Source: Flavisolibacter ginsenosidimutans
GTDB lineage: Bacteria > Bacteroidota > Bacteroidia > Chitinophagales > Chitinophagaceae
NCBI RefSeq assembly: GCF_007970805.1
Contig: NZ_CP042433.1
Span: 1,922,001 to 1,986,000 of the forward strand
Direction of reading: 5' to 3'
DNA: 64,000 bases
Part shown: positions 43,372-52,241 of the stretch, in pieces
Layout: every line of letters begins with the position of its first letter
Numbering within the stretch: the stretch's first letter is position 1
The notes under the pieces: model-generated
Seen by the model: the letters and a program-made list of their open reading frames with translations, nothing else
The model's database searches: none
Told to the model about the DNA's origin: nothing
Translations under genes and position numbers: made by a program

Positions 43372-44262
43372 ATGGACTTTGTTGATTATTACAAAATACT
43401 GGGCATAGGAAAAAACGCATCTGACGAAGAAATCAAAAAAGCTTACCGCAAGCTGGCGCGAAAGTATCACCCTGACGTAAACCCGAACGACAAAGAAGCA
43501 CACAAAAAATTCCAGGAGATTAACGAGGCCAACGAAGTGCTGAGCGACCCCGAAAAGCGCAAGAAATACGATCAGTACGGAAAGGATTGGAAGCACGCCG
43601 AACAGTTTGAACAGGCCCGTCAAAGCCAGCGGCAACAGTATCATTACAGCGACGGTGGCGAAGGTTTTTCGGGCCCGTTTGACGGAGGCGATTTCTCCGA
43701 TTTTTTTACGTCCATGTTTGGCGGCGGCGGAAGCCGTGCAAGGCAAAGCTTTAAAGGCCAGGATTACCAGGCTGAATTGCACCTAAGCCTTCGCGACGCG
43801 TCCACAACCCACCAGCAAACACTGACGGTGAACGGCAAAAATGTTCGCATTACCATCCCGGCCGGTGTGGAGAACGAGCAAAAAATAAAGCTCAAAGGTT
43901 ACGGCGCACCGGGTGTAAACGGCGGTCCTTCCGGCGATTTGTACATCACCTTTATCATTGCCTCAGACGCACAGTTTCGCCGCGACGGCGCCGACTTGCA
44001 CTCCACGCAGGAAATTGATTTGTACACCGCAATTTTAGGAGGCGAAACGACGATAGAGACGTTGAACGGAAAGATAAAACTAAAGGTGGCCGCAGGCACA
44101 CAGAACGGAACCAAGGTCCGGGTAAAAGGCAAAGGCTTCCCGGTGTACAAAAAAGAAGGCGAACACGGCGATTTGTTTGTGACTTACCAGGTTCATTTGC
44201 CTACCCATCTTTCGGAGAAAGAAAAAGAACTCTTCACCCAATTGGCCCAACTGAAAAAATAA
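43372..44262 (+). CDS. cbpA: DnaJ/CbpA-type co-chaperone
   Basis: 296 residues. J domain with the HPD tripeptide ([21 protein letters not shown]), then a G/F-rich linker ([26 protein letters not shown]) and the C-terminal substrate-binding beta domains ([33 protein letters not shown]). It lacks the zinc-finger region of class A DnaJ and so belongs to class B, like CbpA. It stimulates DnaK. The next gene, four bases downstream, encodes its modulator CbpM. Confidence 0.94.
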   Translation: MDFVDYYKILGIGKNASDEEIKKAYRKLARKYHPDVNPNDKEAHKKFQEINEANEVLSDPEKRKKYDQYGKDWKHAEQFEQARQSQRQQYHYSDGGEGFSGPFDGGDFSDFFTSMFGGGGSRARQSFKGQDYQAELHLSLRDASTTHQQTLTVNGKNVRITIPAGVENEQKIKLKGYGAPGVNGGPSGDLYITFIIASDAQFRRDGADLHSTQEIDLYTAILGGETTIETLNGKIKLKVAAGTQNGTKVRVKGKGFPVYKKEGEHGDLFVTYQVHLPTHLSEKEKELFTQLAQLKK

Positions 44263-44266
44263 AACC

Positions 44267-44560
44267 ATGTCACGCGAAGAACTAATATCCGCTAACGATT
44301 TCTGCACGCATCACCGCATCGAAATTTCTTTTTTGCAGTCATTGCAGAATTACGGCCTTGTGGAAATGACAACCGTTGAGCACAACGTTTTCCTGCATCC
44401 CGAACAACTGAGCGAGGTAGAAAAATTCATCCGGCTGCATTATGATTTGCACGTGAACATGGAGGGCCTCGACGTCATTCGTCACATGCTGGAACGAATG
44501 GAGAGTTTGCAAAAAGAAGCGAGCAGCCTTCGCAACCGTTTGCGATTTTACGAGGAATAA
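44267..44560 (+). CDS. cbpM: Chaperone modulator CbpM
   Basis: 97 residues. It starts MSREELISANDFCTHHRIE and ends with a MEGLDVIRHMLERMESLQKE helix, the MerR-like alpha-helical form of CbpM that binds the CbpA J domain and keeps it from DnaK. The gene follows cbpA after four bases, so translation is probably coupled. No DNA-binding role is indicated. Confidence 0.9.
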   Translation: MSREELISANDFCTHHRIEISFLQSLQNYGLVEMTTVEHNVFLHPEQLSEVEKFIRLHYDLHVNMEGLDVIRHMLERMESLQKEASSLRNRLRFYEE

Positions 44561-44562
44561 AA

Positions 44563-44686
44563 GTTTGGAGTTGGGGGCTGGGGTTTCGTGCCGTGCGAAA
44601 AGTCATTCCTTTTTCTTTCACGTTAACAAGGGACTGCGCTTGTAAAGTTTTTTCGGTTATCACGCTCAACTCCAAACCCCAAACCG
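44563..44686. repeat. Inverted-repeat spacer between cbpM and DUF5686 genes
   Basis: GTTTGGAGTTG (44563-44573) pairs perfectly with CAACTCCAAAC (44667-44677), with GGGG and CCCC words continuing the match beyond it. The loop is over 90 bases, so it is better seen as a spacer repeat than as a classical terminator. Confidence 0.55.
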
Positions 44687-44765
44687 AAACATCTTCTGTT
44701 AAAACATCTTCAATTCTCCTTTTGCTGCTTTTACCCGCACCGCAAATCGAAGAAATTTGCGGCCA

Positions 44766-47216
44766 ATGTTTACAGGCCCGCGAAAAATATCTTTTCTCTT
44801 TTTAGTGTTCTTGTTTTTTACAACGTGTGTGCAGGCGCAGGTCGTGAGAGTTTACGGCAAAATCACCAACAACAAGTTTGAAGCGCTGCCCAACGCCAGT
44901 GTGCATTTGAAAACATCATCGGTTGGCACCTTGTCAAAAGATGACGGCAGCTACGAACTCTTCGTCAACAAAGGTACCTACGAAATTGTGGTAAGCATGG
45001 TGGGTTACAAAACCCGCATCCTGCCGATGGTGGTGAACGACGAAACTTTACAGAACATCATTTTGCAAGACGACGAAGAAAAGAACACCTTGTCGGAAGT
45101 GGTCATCAAAATAAAGATGAAAGACCGCGCCGACGAGATTATGAAAAAACTCGTTGAGCACAAAGACAGCGTAAACATTGGACTGAAAGGTTACTCTTAC
45201 AAAGCCTACATCAAAGCCACCTTGCAGGATTCTGTTTTGGTGAACAAAGACAGCGCAACGAAACCCGAACCGACGGTAAAAACACTTTCGGAAATTCTCT
45301 TGAAAGTTGACAAAGACGAAGCGGGACATATCAAAGAAGAAAGGCTTGGCGTAAAACGAAGCGGTGAAGACAAAAAGCTTTTTTATCAATCCACCACCGA
45401 CGGCGATTTTAATTTTTACAACAACCTTATTTCGGTGCCGTCTATTTCATCCACGCCTTTTGTTTCGCCGGTAAGCAATACGGGGCTTCTCTCCTATAAG
45501 TTTAAAACATTGCACATTGAACGGCACGGCCGCGAAAAATTGTACACTCTTTCCGTTACGCCGAAAGCATTGACAAACGCAACGCTGGAAGGCGAAATAA
45601 CCGTGTCGGACAGCACGTGGACGATTTTGTATTGCCGCTTTCGCTTTCCGCAATACCATTTGCAGGAATACAATTTTTTTGAGGTCGAGCAACAGCACGA
45701 CTTCGTTCAGGGCAAAGCCTGGTTGTTGAACCAGCAAAAGTTTACCTACTATGCCGACGGTAGAAAAAACCGCATCACAGGACAAACAGTTGTCAATTAT
45801 TCCGACTACGAATTGAACAAAACATTTCCGCGCCGCTATTTCACCAACGAGGTTAGCGTGACGGCCGAAGACGCTTATCACCGCGACTCGACCTTTTGGC
45901 GCACGGCGCGAAAGAAAACGCTTTCGGAAAAAGAAGCCGAATTTATTCGCTACCGCGACAGCCTTTTTGCCGTTACGCAAACAGAAGCTTACCGCGATTC
46001 CATTGCCCGCGAAATCAACCGCATTACCTGGAAGAAGATCGGCTTCTTTGGTCAAACCATTTACAACCGGCAAAAGGAAAGAAGCTGGTACCTGCCACCG
46101 ATTATTTCCTTGTATTCGCCTTTTGCTTTTGGCGGCGGACGGATAAACGCAAACGTTGGCTACGGAAAGTTTTATCCAAACCGCAAGAACCTTTTTATCA
46201 ACACGAGTTTGAGTTACGGCTTGCGCAACAAAGACGTAAACGGCTCGCTTGATTTAACACGGATGTACAATCCGTTTAACCGCGGCTACTACAAGCTCAC
46301 GGCCAAGCGGGAGTTCCAGTTTATTTACGAAGGCGATGCGTACATCAACATGATCAAGCGCAGCAATATTTATTTGAACAACGAATTGGGCGTGGGTCAC
46401 GGACTGGAAATCTTCAACGGTTTTTTTGTACACAACGAGCTTGGCATTGCGCTGCGCCGCTCGGTGGCAAATTATAAAACTGGCAGTTTAGTGGACAGTT
46501 TGTTGGGCAATGTGCTCAACAACAATCAACCCGTTCCGTTTGAACCGTACAACGCTTTGTACGGAAAACTCAGGTTAGAATACACACCTTTTCAGAAGTA
46601 TCGCCGCGAGCCTTTGGAAAAAATTATTTTGGGCAGCAAATGGCCCACAGTTTACGTAGAATGGCGCAAAGGCATCAAAAATATTTTGGCTTCGGACGTG
46701 GATTTTGATTATGTAGAATTTGGCCTGCAACAAACGCTCAACCTTGGTTTACTTGGCCAATCGAAATACAAACTAAGCACCGGCAGCTTTTTAAACACGA
46801 ACGATTTGCGCTTGATTGATTACAAGTTTGAGCGCCGCGGCGATCCGTTTTTATTCATGAACCCACAAACCGCGTTTCAGGCTTTGGATTCTACGTTTCC
46901 CGTTTTCAAGCGCTTTTACGAAGGCCATTACCTGCACGAGTTCAACGGCTTTTTATTGAACAAAATTCCACTGCTGAAAAAACTAAAATTGCGGGAGATT
47001 GCCGGCGCCGGCTTCCTGTTTACACAAGAACGAAACCTGCGCTACGGCGAAGTCTTCGCCGGTGTGGAAAGAGCGTTTCAATCGCCCTTTAATCCATTGG
47101 ATAAATTCAAGTTGGGCATTTATGTTGTTGGCTCTGCGGCCAATCAGTTTCGCAATCCCGTTCAATTTAAAATTGGCTTTACCACCTGGGACAAGCGGCG
47201 GGGAAAATGGTTTTAA
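44766..47216 (+). CDS. DUF5686 outer-membrane protein with carboxypeptidase-regulatory-like domain
   Basis: 816 residues from the ATG at 44766; a TTG three codons upstream is less likely. A signal peptide (FLFLVFLFFTTCVQAQ) precedes a CarboxypepD_reg-like domain (VRVYGKITNNKFEALPNASV, VSMVGYKTR) and a long DUF5686 region predicted as outer-membrane barrel, with paired-strand repeats and YNPFNRGYYKLTAKREF. It ends FKIGFTTWDKRRGKWF, with the aromatic C-terminus of a barrel. Such proteins are widespread in Bacteroidota with unknown substrate. A gene for a small disordered protein follows. Confidence 0.88.
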   Translation: MFTGPRKISFLFLVFLFFTTCVQAQVVRVYGKITNNKFEALPNASVHLKTSSVGTLSKDDGSYELFVNKGTYEIVVSMVGYKTRILPMVVNDETLQNIILQDDEEKNTLSEVVIKIKMKDRADEIMKKLVEHKDSVNIGLKGYSYKAYIKATLQDSVLVNKDSATKPEPTVKTLSEILLKVDKDEAGHIKEERLGVKRSGEDKKLFYQSTTDGDFNFYNNLISVPSISSTPFVSPVSNTGLLSYKFKTLHIERHGREKLYTLSVTPKALTNATLEGEITVSDSTWTILYCRFRFPQYHLQEYNFFEVEQQHDFVQGKAWLLNQQKFTYYADGRKNRITGQTVVNYSDYELNKTFPRRYFTNEVSVTAEDAYHRDSTFWRTARKKTLSEKEAEFIRYRDSLFAVTQTEAYRDSIAREINRITWKKIGFFGQTIYNRQKERSWYLPPIISLYSPFAFGGGRINANVGYGKFYPNRKNLFINTSLSYGLRNKDVNGSLDLTRMYNPFNRGYYKLTAKREFQFIYEGDAYINMIKRSNIYLNNELGVGHGLEIFNGFFVHNELGIALRRSVANYKTGSLVDSLLGNVLNNNQPVPFEPYNALYGKLRLEYTPFQKYRREPLEKIILGSKWPTVYVEWRKGIKNILASDVDFDYVEFGLQQTLNLGLLGQSKYKLSTGSFLNTNDLRLIDYKFERRGDPFLFMNPQTAFQALDSTFPVFKRFYEGHYLHEFNGFLLNKIPLLKKLKLREIAGAGFLFTQERNLRYGEVFAGVERAFQSPFNPLDKFKLGIYVVGSAANQFRNPVQFKIGFTTWDKRRGKWF

Positions 47217-47309
47217 TCCTTTCGCTGTTTTAAATAATTTGACGAAGATCCTGTGCACAATTTTTGCAAGCCATACAAGAAACATCCTTTATCATTAAAT
47301 TCTATTGTT

Positions 47310-47564
47310 ATGGACGACAAAAAACGCAACCAGCAGTCGCAATCAGGAAATGAAGGACAGAGCAGCGATCCGGCAAACCAGGAACAACAAAACGCAAGCA
47401 ACGAGCAAGATCAAAATCCACAGGACGGCGCCAGTTGGAACAATTACCGCACAAGAGAAATGAGCGGCGGACAGGAAGGTGATGAAAACTTTTACAGGAA
47501 TCGTGAAAGGGGTAATTACGAAGAAGGCCAGCGTTCGGACGAGGGCGGCGGTTCTTTGTTTTGA
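47310..47564 (+). CDS. Small disordered hydrophilic protein
   Basis: 84 residues from the ATG at 47310. It contains almost no hydrophobic residues: MDDKKRNQQSQSGNEGQ, then N/Q/E/D-rich text and DENFYRNRERGNYEEGQRSD, ending GGGSLF. It is probably intrinsically disordered. No family is recognised. It sits alone between the DUF5686 and beta-CASP genes and could be a stress- or desiccation-related protein, but nothing in the sequence proves it. Confidence 0.6.
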   Translation: MDDKKRNQQSQSGNEGQSSDPANQEQQNASNEQDQNPQDGASWNNYRTREMSGGQEGDENFYRNRERGNYEEGQRSDEGGGSLF

Positions 47565-47712
47565 TAAGCTGCATAAAGTTTTTTAGACCCGGACAAAATT
47601 GTTTGGGTCTTTTTATTTGATACGCTTTGTAGAAAGTCCTTCTCATTTCTTTTTCAACGAGCCTTGTGCGCACAAAACTTTCTTCGGGTACGATATTCGT
47701 TCTACTCTCTTC

Positions 47713-49173
47713 ATGAAAATTTCCTTTCACGGCGCAGCCCGAACCGTAACGGGTTCGAAGCACATTGTTACGCTGAACAGCGGCAAAAAAATTTTGCTTG
47801 ATTGCGGGATGTTTCAAGGCATGGGTGCAGAAACCGATGAGTTGAACAACGGCTTTGGTTTTGATCCGAAGGAAATTAGTCTTTTGCTTCTCTCCCATGC
47901 ACACATTGATCACACGGGACTGATTCCAAAACTGGTGAAAGAAGGCTTTAACGGCCGCATTGTCTGCACCGAAGCTACCAGGGACCTGACGGAAATTTTA
48001 CTGTACGACAGTGCTGAAATACAGACTTACGAAACCGAAAACATCAACAAAAAAAGAGAAAAGGCCGGCCAACAACCGTACGAACCGCTTTATACAAGCG
48101 AAGACGTTGCGCATTGCCTTGCTCAATTTGAAACGGTGCCTTACGACGGTTGGATAAGCCTCGATCCGGAACTTGACGCATTGTTCACGGCTACGGGTCA
48201 TCTTATTGGCAGCGCGGCAATTACGCTTCGAATTAAAGAAGGGCGCAAGCGCACCAAAATATTATTCAGCGGCGATGTGGGCCGCTATCGTTCGGTACTC
48301 TTACAACCACCCACTGAACCGCCGCAAGCCGATTACATTATTCTTGAAAGCACCTACGGTGACAAGCGCCACGACGTTCGGTTTAACCTGGTAAAAGCTT
48401 TGCGACAATGGGTTGAAAAAGTTTGCGTGGAAAGAGGCGGACAACTCATTATCCCGGCCTTTAGCGTGGGCCGTACGCAGGAAGTGCTTTATGGCCTGAA
48501 CCAACTAAGTCTTGAAAAACGTCTGCCTGATTTGCCGGTTTTTGTGGACAGTCCTTTAAGCCAAAAAGCTACGGAAACAATCAAAAAATACACAACCCAA
48601 TTCAACGAACGATTGCAGAATGTGCTGAGCATTGATGACGATCCATTTGACTTCCCGGGATTGAAATACGTGGAAAACGTGGAGGATAGTCGCCGTCTTG
48701 TGGAATACAAAGAACCTTGTGTGATTGTATCGGCGAGCGGCACTGCAGACGCAGGCCGTGTGCGGCATCACATCAACAGCGCTTTGCACAACCCGAACAA
48801 TGCAATCTTGCTGGTGGGTTACTGCGGCGCTAAATCATTAGGCGGACAACTTTTATCCGGTGCAAAAGAGGTGGAGATTTTTAACGATCTCTGCAAGGTT
48901 ACCGCTGAAATCGGACAAGTGAATGGCATGAGTGCCCACGGCGATACCGATGACTTGGGTCAGTTTATGTCTAATCAGGCCCCCGAAAAAGTAAAAGGTA
49001 TTTTTTTGGTTCACGGCGAACAAGCAGTGCAAAAAGCCTTTGCCGACCGGCTTTCGTTAAAGGGTTTTAACCGCATTGAATGCCCTGCGCCGCACCAGGA
49101 ATACACGCTTCCGCTGCCGCGGAAACGCAAGCGCATTCCATTGCAATCGTCGGTACAAACGGCCGCGGCTTAA
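47713..49173 (+). CDS. MBL-fold beta-CASP RNA-metabolising nuclease
   Basis: 486 residues from the ATG at 47713. Motif HxHxDH appears as SHAHIDHTGL (H62, H64, D66, H67), with GHLIGSAAI and FSGDVGRYRS forming further metal sites, then the beta-CASP domain (LIIPAFSVGRTQEVLYGL, PVFVDSPLS) and the C-terminal MSAHGDTDDL. This is the YSH1/CPSF73-like metallo-hydrolase group of RNases. It probably processes or degrades RNA in the cytoplasm. An earlier in-frame start at 47599 would add a hydrophobic, non-conserved N-terminus and is rejected. Confidence 0.9.
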   Translation: MKISFHGAARTVTGSKHIVTLNSGKKILLDCGMFQGMGAETDELNNGFGFDPKEISLLLLSHAHIDHTGLIPKLVKEGFNGRIVCTEATRDLTEILLYDSAEIQTYETENINKKREKAGQQPYEPLYTSEDVAHCLAQFETVPYDGWISLDPELDALFTATGHLIGSAAITLRIKEGRKRTKILFSGDVGRYRSVLLQPPTEPPQADYIILESTYGDKRHDVRFNLVKALRQWVEKVCVERGGQLIIPAFSVGRTQEVLYGLNQLSLEKRLPDLPVFVDSPLSQKATETIKKYTTQFNERLQNVLSIDDDPFDFPGLKYVENVEDSRRLVEYKEPCVIVSASGTADAGRVRHHINSALHNPNNAILLVGYCGAKSLGGQLLSGAKEVEIFNDLCKVTAEIGQVNGMSAHGDTDDLGQFMSNQAPEKVKGIFLVHGEQAVQKAFADRLSLKGFNRIECPAPHQEYTLPLPRKRKRIPLQSSVQTAAA

Positions 49174-49215
49174 AGAGATGGCATTAATTTTTCTCGAAGA
49201 ATAAAAAACAAAATC

Positions 49216-49533
49216 ATGGACGTAATCATTCAATCCCTTGGCTTTAAACACAGCGCAAACCTGGAAGCATACATCAACGAAAAATTAGGAAAGCTAACTC
49301 CATCCGACAACATCATCCGGGCAAACGTTACGCTTTTTCAAGGCCCCGACAGAGCAACGCCAAACGACTATTGCGAAATAAGGCTTGAAGTTCCCGGCCC
49401 CGACCTGTTTGTAAAAGAACAAAGCGAACAATTTGAGCAGGCCGTTGACGAGTGCATCAACAAATTGCAAGGCATCCTGCGTAAGCAAAAAGAGAAAATG
49501 GTTGACAGCCACCGCAGGGCGGGAGCGCAGTGA
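49216..49533 (+). CDS. HPF/RaiA-type ribosome hibernation factor
   Basis: 105 residues. The start MDVIIQSLGFKHSANLEAYI, the EKLGKLTPSDNIIRANVTLF stretch and the EQSEQFEQAVDECINKLQGI helix match the short ribosome-associated inhibitor family, which binds the 30S decoding centre in stationary phase. It lacks the long C-terminal dimerisation domain of long HPF. A small hairpin with a T run overlaps the stop codon and may act as terminator. Confidence 0.88.
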   Translation: MDVIIQSLGFKHSANLEAYINEKLGKLTPSDNIIRANVTLFQGPDRATPNDYCEIRLEVPGPDLFVKEQSEQFEQAVDECINKLQGILRKQKEKMVDSHRRAGAQ

Positions 49534-49534
49534 A

Positions 49535-49660
49535 CAAAATTTTTTGTTCACCTGTTCACTTGTTTACCGGTTCACCCGTTGTCGTGAACAGTTAAAACGC
49601 TCTTGCGCGAAAGAAAAAACAAGTGAACAAGTGAACCCGAGAACAAGCGAACAAACAAAT
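49535..49660. repeat. GTTCAC-word inverted repeat spacer
   Basis: GTTCACTTGTTT (49554-49565) pairs perfectly with AAACAAGTGAAC (49617-49628). Many GTTCAC and GTGAAC words repeat across the spacer, and a TGAACAAA...TTTGTTCA hairpin overlaps the hpf stop. The next gene starts at 49662. Confidence 0.6.
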
Positions 49661-49661
49661 C

Positions 49662-50591
49662 ATGGAAATTCAGGATTGCATCATTGTAGGCGGTGGCCCC
49701 GCGGGCTTAAACGCAGCCGTAGTGCTGGGCCGCTGCCGCCGAAAGGTATTGTTGTTTGATACGGCCACCTACCGCAACCGTTACTCGCACGGCATGCACA
49801 ATTACCTCACAAGAGACGACATTCTTCCGCCGGATTTCATAGACATTTCGCGAAAAGAAATAAAAAAATACGGCGTAAAAACAATTCACCGGAAAGTGGT
49901 AAATGCCCGCAAGAACAGCGACGGCAATTTTGTGGCAAAAGATGAAAAGGGTGAATTGCATTACGCAAAAAAAATGTTGATAGCAACGGGACTTTGGGAC
50001 AATTTGCCCACGATTCCGGGCTTCAGAGAATTGTACGGCAAAGCCGTTTTTCACTGTCCTTATTGTGACGCTTGGGAAGTGCGTGACAAAGCGCTGGGCG
50101 TTTATGCACGCAACAAAAACGGCTTCGAATTGGCGTTAGCTTTAAAAGGCTGGAGCGACAACGTAACGTATTATGCCGACGGAAAAAACAAGCTTAAACC
50201 TTCTGAAGTAGAAACGCTTTGTCTCAATAACATTCCTATCGTTTCCTATCCCGTTGAACGCCTTAAGGCCGACGGTGAAAAATTAAAAGCGATTGTTTTT
50301 GAAAACGGCGAAAGCCGCAAGTGTGATGCCTTGTTTTTTGTAAACGGCTTTGAACAACAATGCAATCTTGCCGAAACCTTTGGCTGCAACATGACGAAGA
50401 AAGGCGTGGTGCTGACCAACCGTTACCAGCAGACAAACATCGAAGGTTTGTACGTGGCCGGCGATGCGGCAAAGGACATGCACTTTGTGGTGGTGGCCGC
50501 CGCCGAAGGCGCCAAAGCCGGTGTGCTTATCAACAAAGAATTGCAGAAAGAATTAACGCTGTTTCCAGAAAAAGAAAAACAACTTGCCTGA
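49662..50591 (+). CDS. Thioredoxin-reductase-like FAD/NAD(P)H oxidoreductase
   Basis: 309 residues. The dinucleotide site IIVGGGPAGLNAAVVLG opens the chain, and the redox CxxC (C132-P-Y-C135 in FHCPYCDAWE) sits where TrxB has its cysteines. GLYVAGDAAKDMHFVVVAAAEG closes the FAD domain. Enzymes of this type are often annotated as thioredoxin reductase or as bacillithiol-disulfide reductase-like; bshA at the window end makes the latter possible. The NAD(P) domain GVYARNKNGFELALAL lacks the usual GxGxxA, suggesting a non-standard electron donor. Confidence 0.85.
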   Translation: MEIQDCIIVGGGPAGLNAAVVLGRCRRKVLLFDTATYRNRYSHGMHNYLTRDDILPPDFIDISRKEIKKYGVKTIHRKVVNARKNSDGNFVAKDEKGELHYAKKMLIATGLWDNLPTIPGFRELYGKAVFHCPYCDAWEVRDKALGVYARNKNGFELALALKGWSDNVTYYADGKNKLKPSEVETLCLNNIPIVSYPVERLKADGEKLKAIVFENGESRKCDALFFVNGFEQQCNLAETFGCNMTKKGVVLTNRYQQTNIEGLYVAGDAAKDMHFVVVAAAEGAKAGVLINKELQKELTLFPEKEKQLA

Positions 50592-50646
50592 GTAAAAATG
50601 TGTTCGCAATGCGCTCAACAATATCTCAATAACCCAATATCTTTTT

Positions 50647-51381
50647 CTATCCTTCCAAATGAATCGTAAACACAATCATGCGGCTGCGCATGTCGCCCAA
50701 AACTCTCGAATAATTTAAATTATCGTTGCGAATGTGAAGATTATTTAAGCCGTTGCTGATTTTTATTTCGGGCGCCATGATGAAACTGGGGTAATAAAGT
50801 TTGAAACCAACACCCGCTTCAATGCCGTAATCGTAGCGGCCGATTTTGATCATGTCGTCGGCTTTGCGGGCCTGTGCGTTAGAAGCAAGGTCCACGTCAA
50901 TTTTGCCGCCGCCCATCATGTACACCCGCATGTTTCCAATGCGGTCTGACATAAAACGAAGCTGAAACGGAAAGGATGTGATCACCGATTCAACCTTCTT
51001 TTGTACGGTGTACAAATTGTCGAAGACATCGGGGTAACGCAGGGTGTATTCAATATTCCGTTCGGTAAAAATTAATTGCGGGTTAAAGCGAAGCTCAAAG
51101 CGATTGTTCAAGCGTGCTGTAGCTGACAAACCCAAATTAAAACCCGCCGACCAGGAAGGTTCAGCCGTAAGAATGCTGTCTTGCTGCAAATAAGCCGGGT
51201 GAAGTTCGCTGTGAAAAGAAGCGCGGTTAAGTCCAAGCGAGATGCCGAAGTAATAAGGCTTCAGGTCATGCTCCTCCATGTTTAACTGCCGCTGTGCAAA
51301 ACCAAGAACCGAAACGCACAAAAAAAGAAAGGTCAGTACGCATTTGGGGCCACTGGTTTTCTTGCACTGTAGATACAACAT
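50647..51381 (-). CDS. porT: PorT-like outer-membrane beta-barrel protein (type IX secretion)
   Basis: 244 residues. A signal peptide (CVLTFLFLCVSVLGFAQ) leads to a small barrel with KPYYFGISLGLNRASF, FELRFNPQLIFTERNIEY and a terminal SRVLGDMRSRMIVFTIHLE, matching PorT of the type IX secretion system. Overlap with ubiE by 49 bp is a common arrangement in this phylum. No other T9SS genes are in the window. If the system is complete elsewhere, secreted proteins with C-terminal sorting domains should exist. Confidence 0.87.
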   Translation of the reverse strand: MLYLQCKKTSGPKCVLTFLFLCVSVLGFAQRQLNMEEHDLKPYYFGISLGLNRASFHSELHPAYLQQDSILTAEPSWSAGFNLGLSATARLNNRFELRFNPQLIFTERNIEYTLRYPDVFDNLYTVQKKVESVITSFPFQLRFMSDRIGNMRVYMMGGGKIDVDLASNAQARKADDMIKIGRYDYGIEAGVGFKLYYPSFIMAPEIKISNGLNNLHIRNDNLNYSRVLGDMRSRMIVFTIHLEG

Positions 51382-52094
51382 ATTCCTAAGCTAAGCGATT
51401 GATAATAGGTATTGGAATAACCCGTTTTGTTTAAAATCGAAACAAAGTGCCGGCGGTCGGGGAAAGCTTTGGCCGATTCATTCAAATACTGATATGCTTT
51501 CTTATTTTGATTGAACCATTTGGCTAACTGCGGTGCCACTACGCCCATGTAAAAATTGTACAAACCCTTTACACCCGGAATGCGCGGCTTACTAAACTCC
51601 ACAACCACCAACTGCGCTCCGGGCTTCATCACCCGCAATATCTCCTGCAAGCCTTTTTCGAGGTGTTCAAAATTGCGCACCCCGAACGCGACCATTACGC
51701 CATCAAACGTATCGGGAGGAAAGTTTATTGTTTCGCCGTCGCCGCCACTAAGGACAATCTTTGTTCCAAGATTTTCTTTTTCAATTTTTTTGCGGCCTAT
51801 TTTCAACATGCCTTCCGATATGTCAATGCCGGTGATTTTTGCCGGCGACAAAATTTTTGCGGCCATGATGGCCATGTCGGCAGTACCGGTGGCCACGTCC
51901 AACAGATGTATGGGTTTGTCTTTTTTAAAAAAGCGAATGGCTTTTCTGCGCCAGATCCGGTCAATGCCCACACTTAAAAAGCGGTTCATGAAATCGTAGC
52001 GCGGCGCAATGCGGTCGAACATTTCGCTGACCTGTTCCTTCTTGGAACCTTCGCCGGTAAAAGGTTTTATGTCGTCGTGCGGCAATTTGCTCAT
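51333..52094 (-). CDS. ubiE: Demethylmenaquinone methyltransferase UbiE/MenG
   Basis: 253 residues. SAM motif I LLDVATGTADMAI, DISEGMLKIGRKKI, PDTFDGVMVAFGVRNF and RVMKPGAQLVVVEFS are diagnostic of the UbiE/MenG family. It performs the last methylation giving menaquinone. The gene complements mqnB and mqnD at 19612-21080. Its 3' end overlaps the start of porT by 49 bp on the same strand, so the two are translationally linked and probably co-transcribed. Confidence 0.95.
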   Translation of the reverse strand: MSKLPHDDIKPFTGEGSKKEQVSEMFDRIAPRYDFMNRFLSVGIDRIWRRKAIRFFKKDKPIHLLDVATGTADMAIMAAKILSPAKITGIDISEGMLKIGRKKIEKENLGTKIVLSGGDGETINFPPDTFDGVMVAFGVRNFEHLEKGLQEILRVMKPGAQLVVVEFSKPRIPGVKGLYNFYMGVVAPQLAKWFNQNKKAYQYLNESAKAFPDRRHFVSILNKTGYSNTYYQSLSLGICCIYSARKPVAPNAY

Positions 52095-52156
52095 GGACGC
52101 GAAGATATTGTCTGAACCAAGATTTGGGTGGATTGAATGGATTTATTGGAAATGAA

Positions 52157-52184
52157 AAGAGTCGTTCCTTATTGAACGACTCTT
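52157..52184. terminator. Terminator after the Wzi/RemB-like gene
   Basis: AAGAGTCGTTC pairs with GAACGACTCTT around a six-base loop. On the minus strand it lies beyond the stop codon of the gene at 52242-53930 and is followed by TTCATTT. Confidence 0.78.
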
Positions 52185-52241
52185 GTGTTATAAGACTGTT
52201 TCTATTTCCTGTTACTCCTCAAAATTCATCCAAATCATGGT

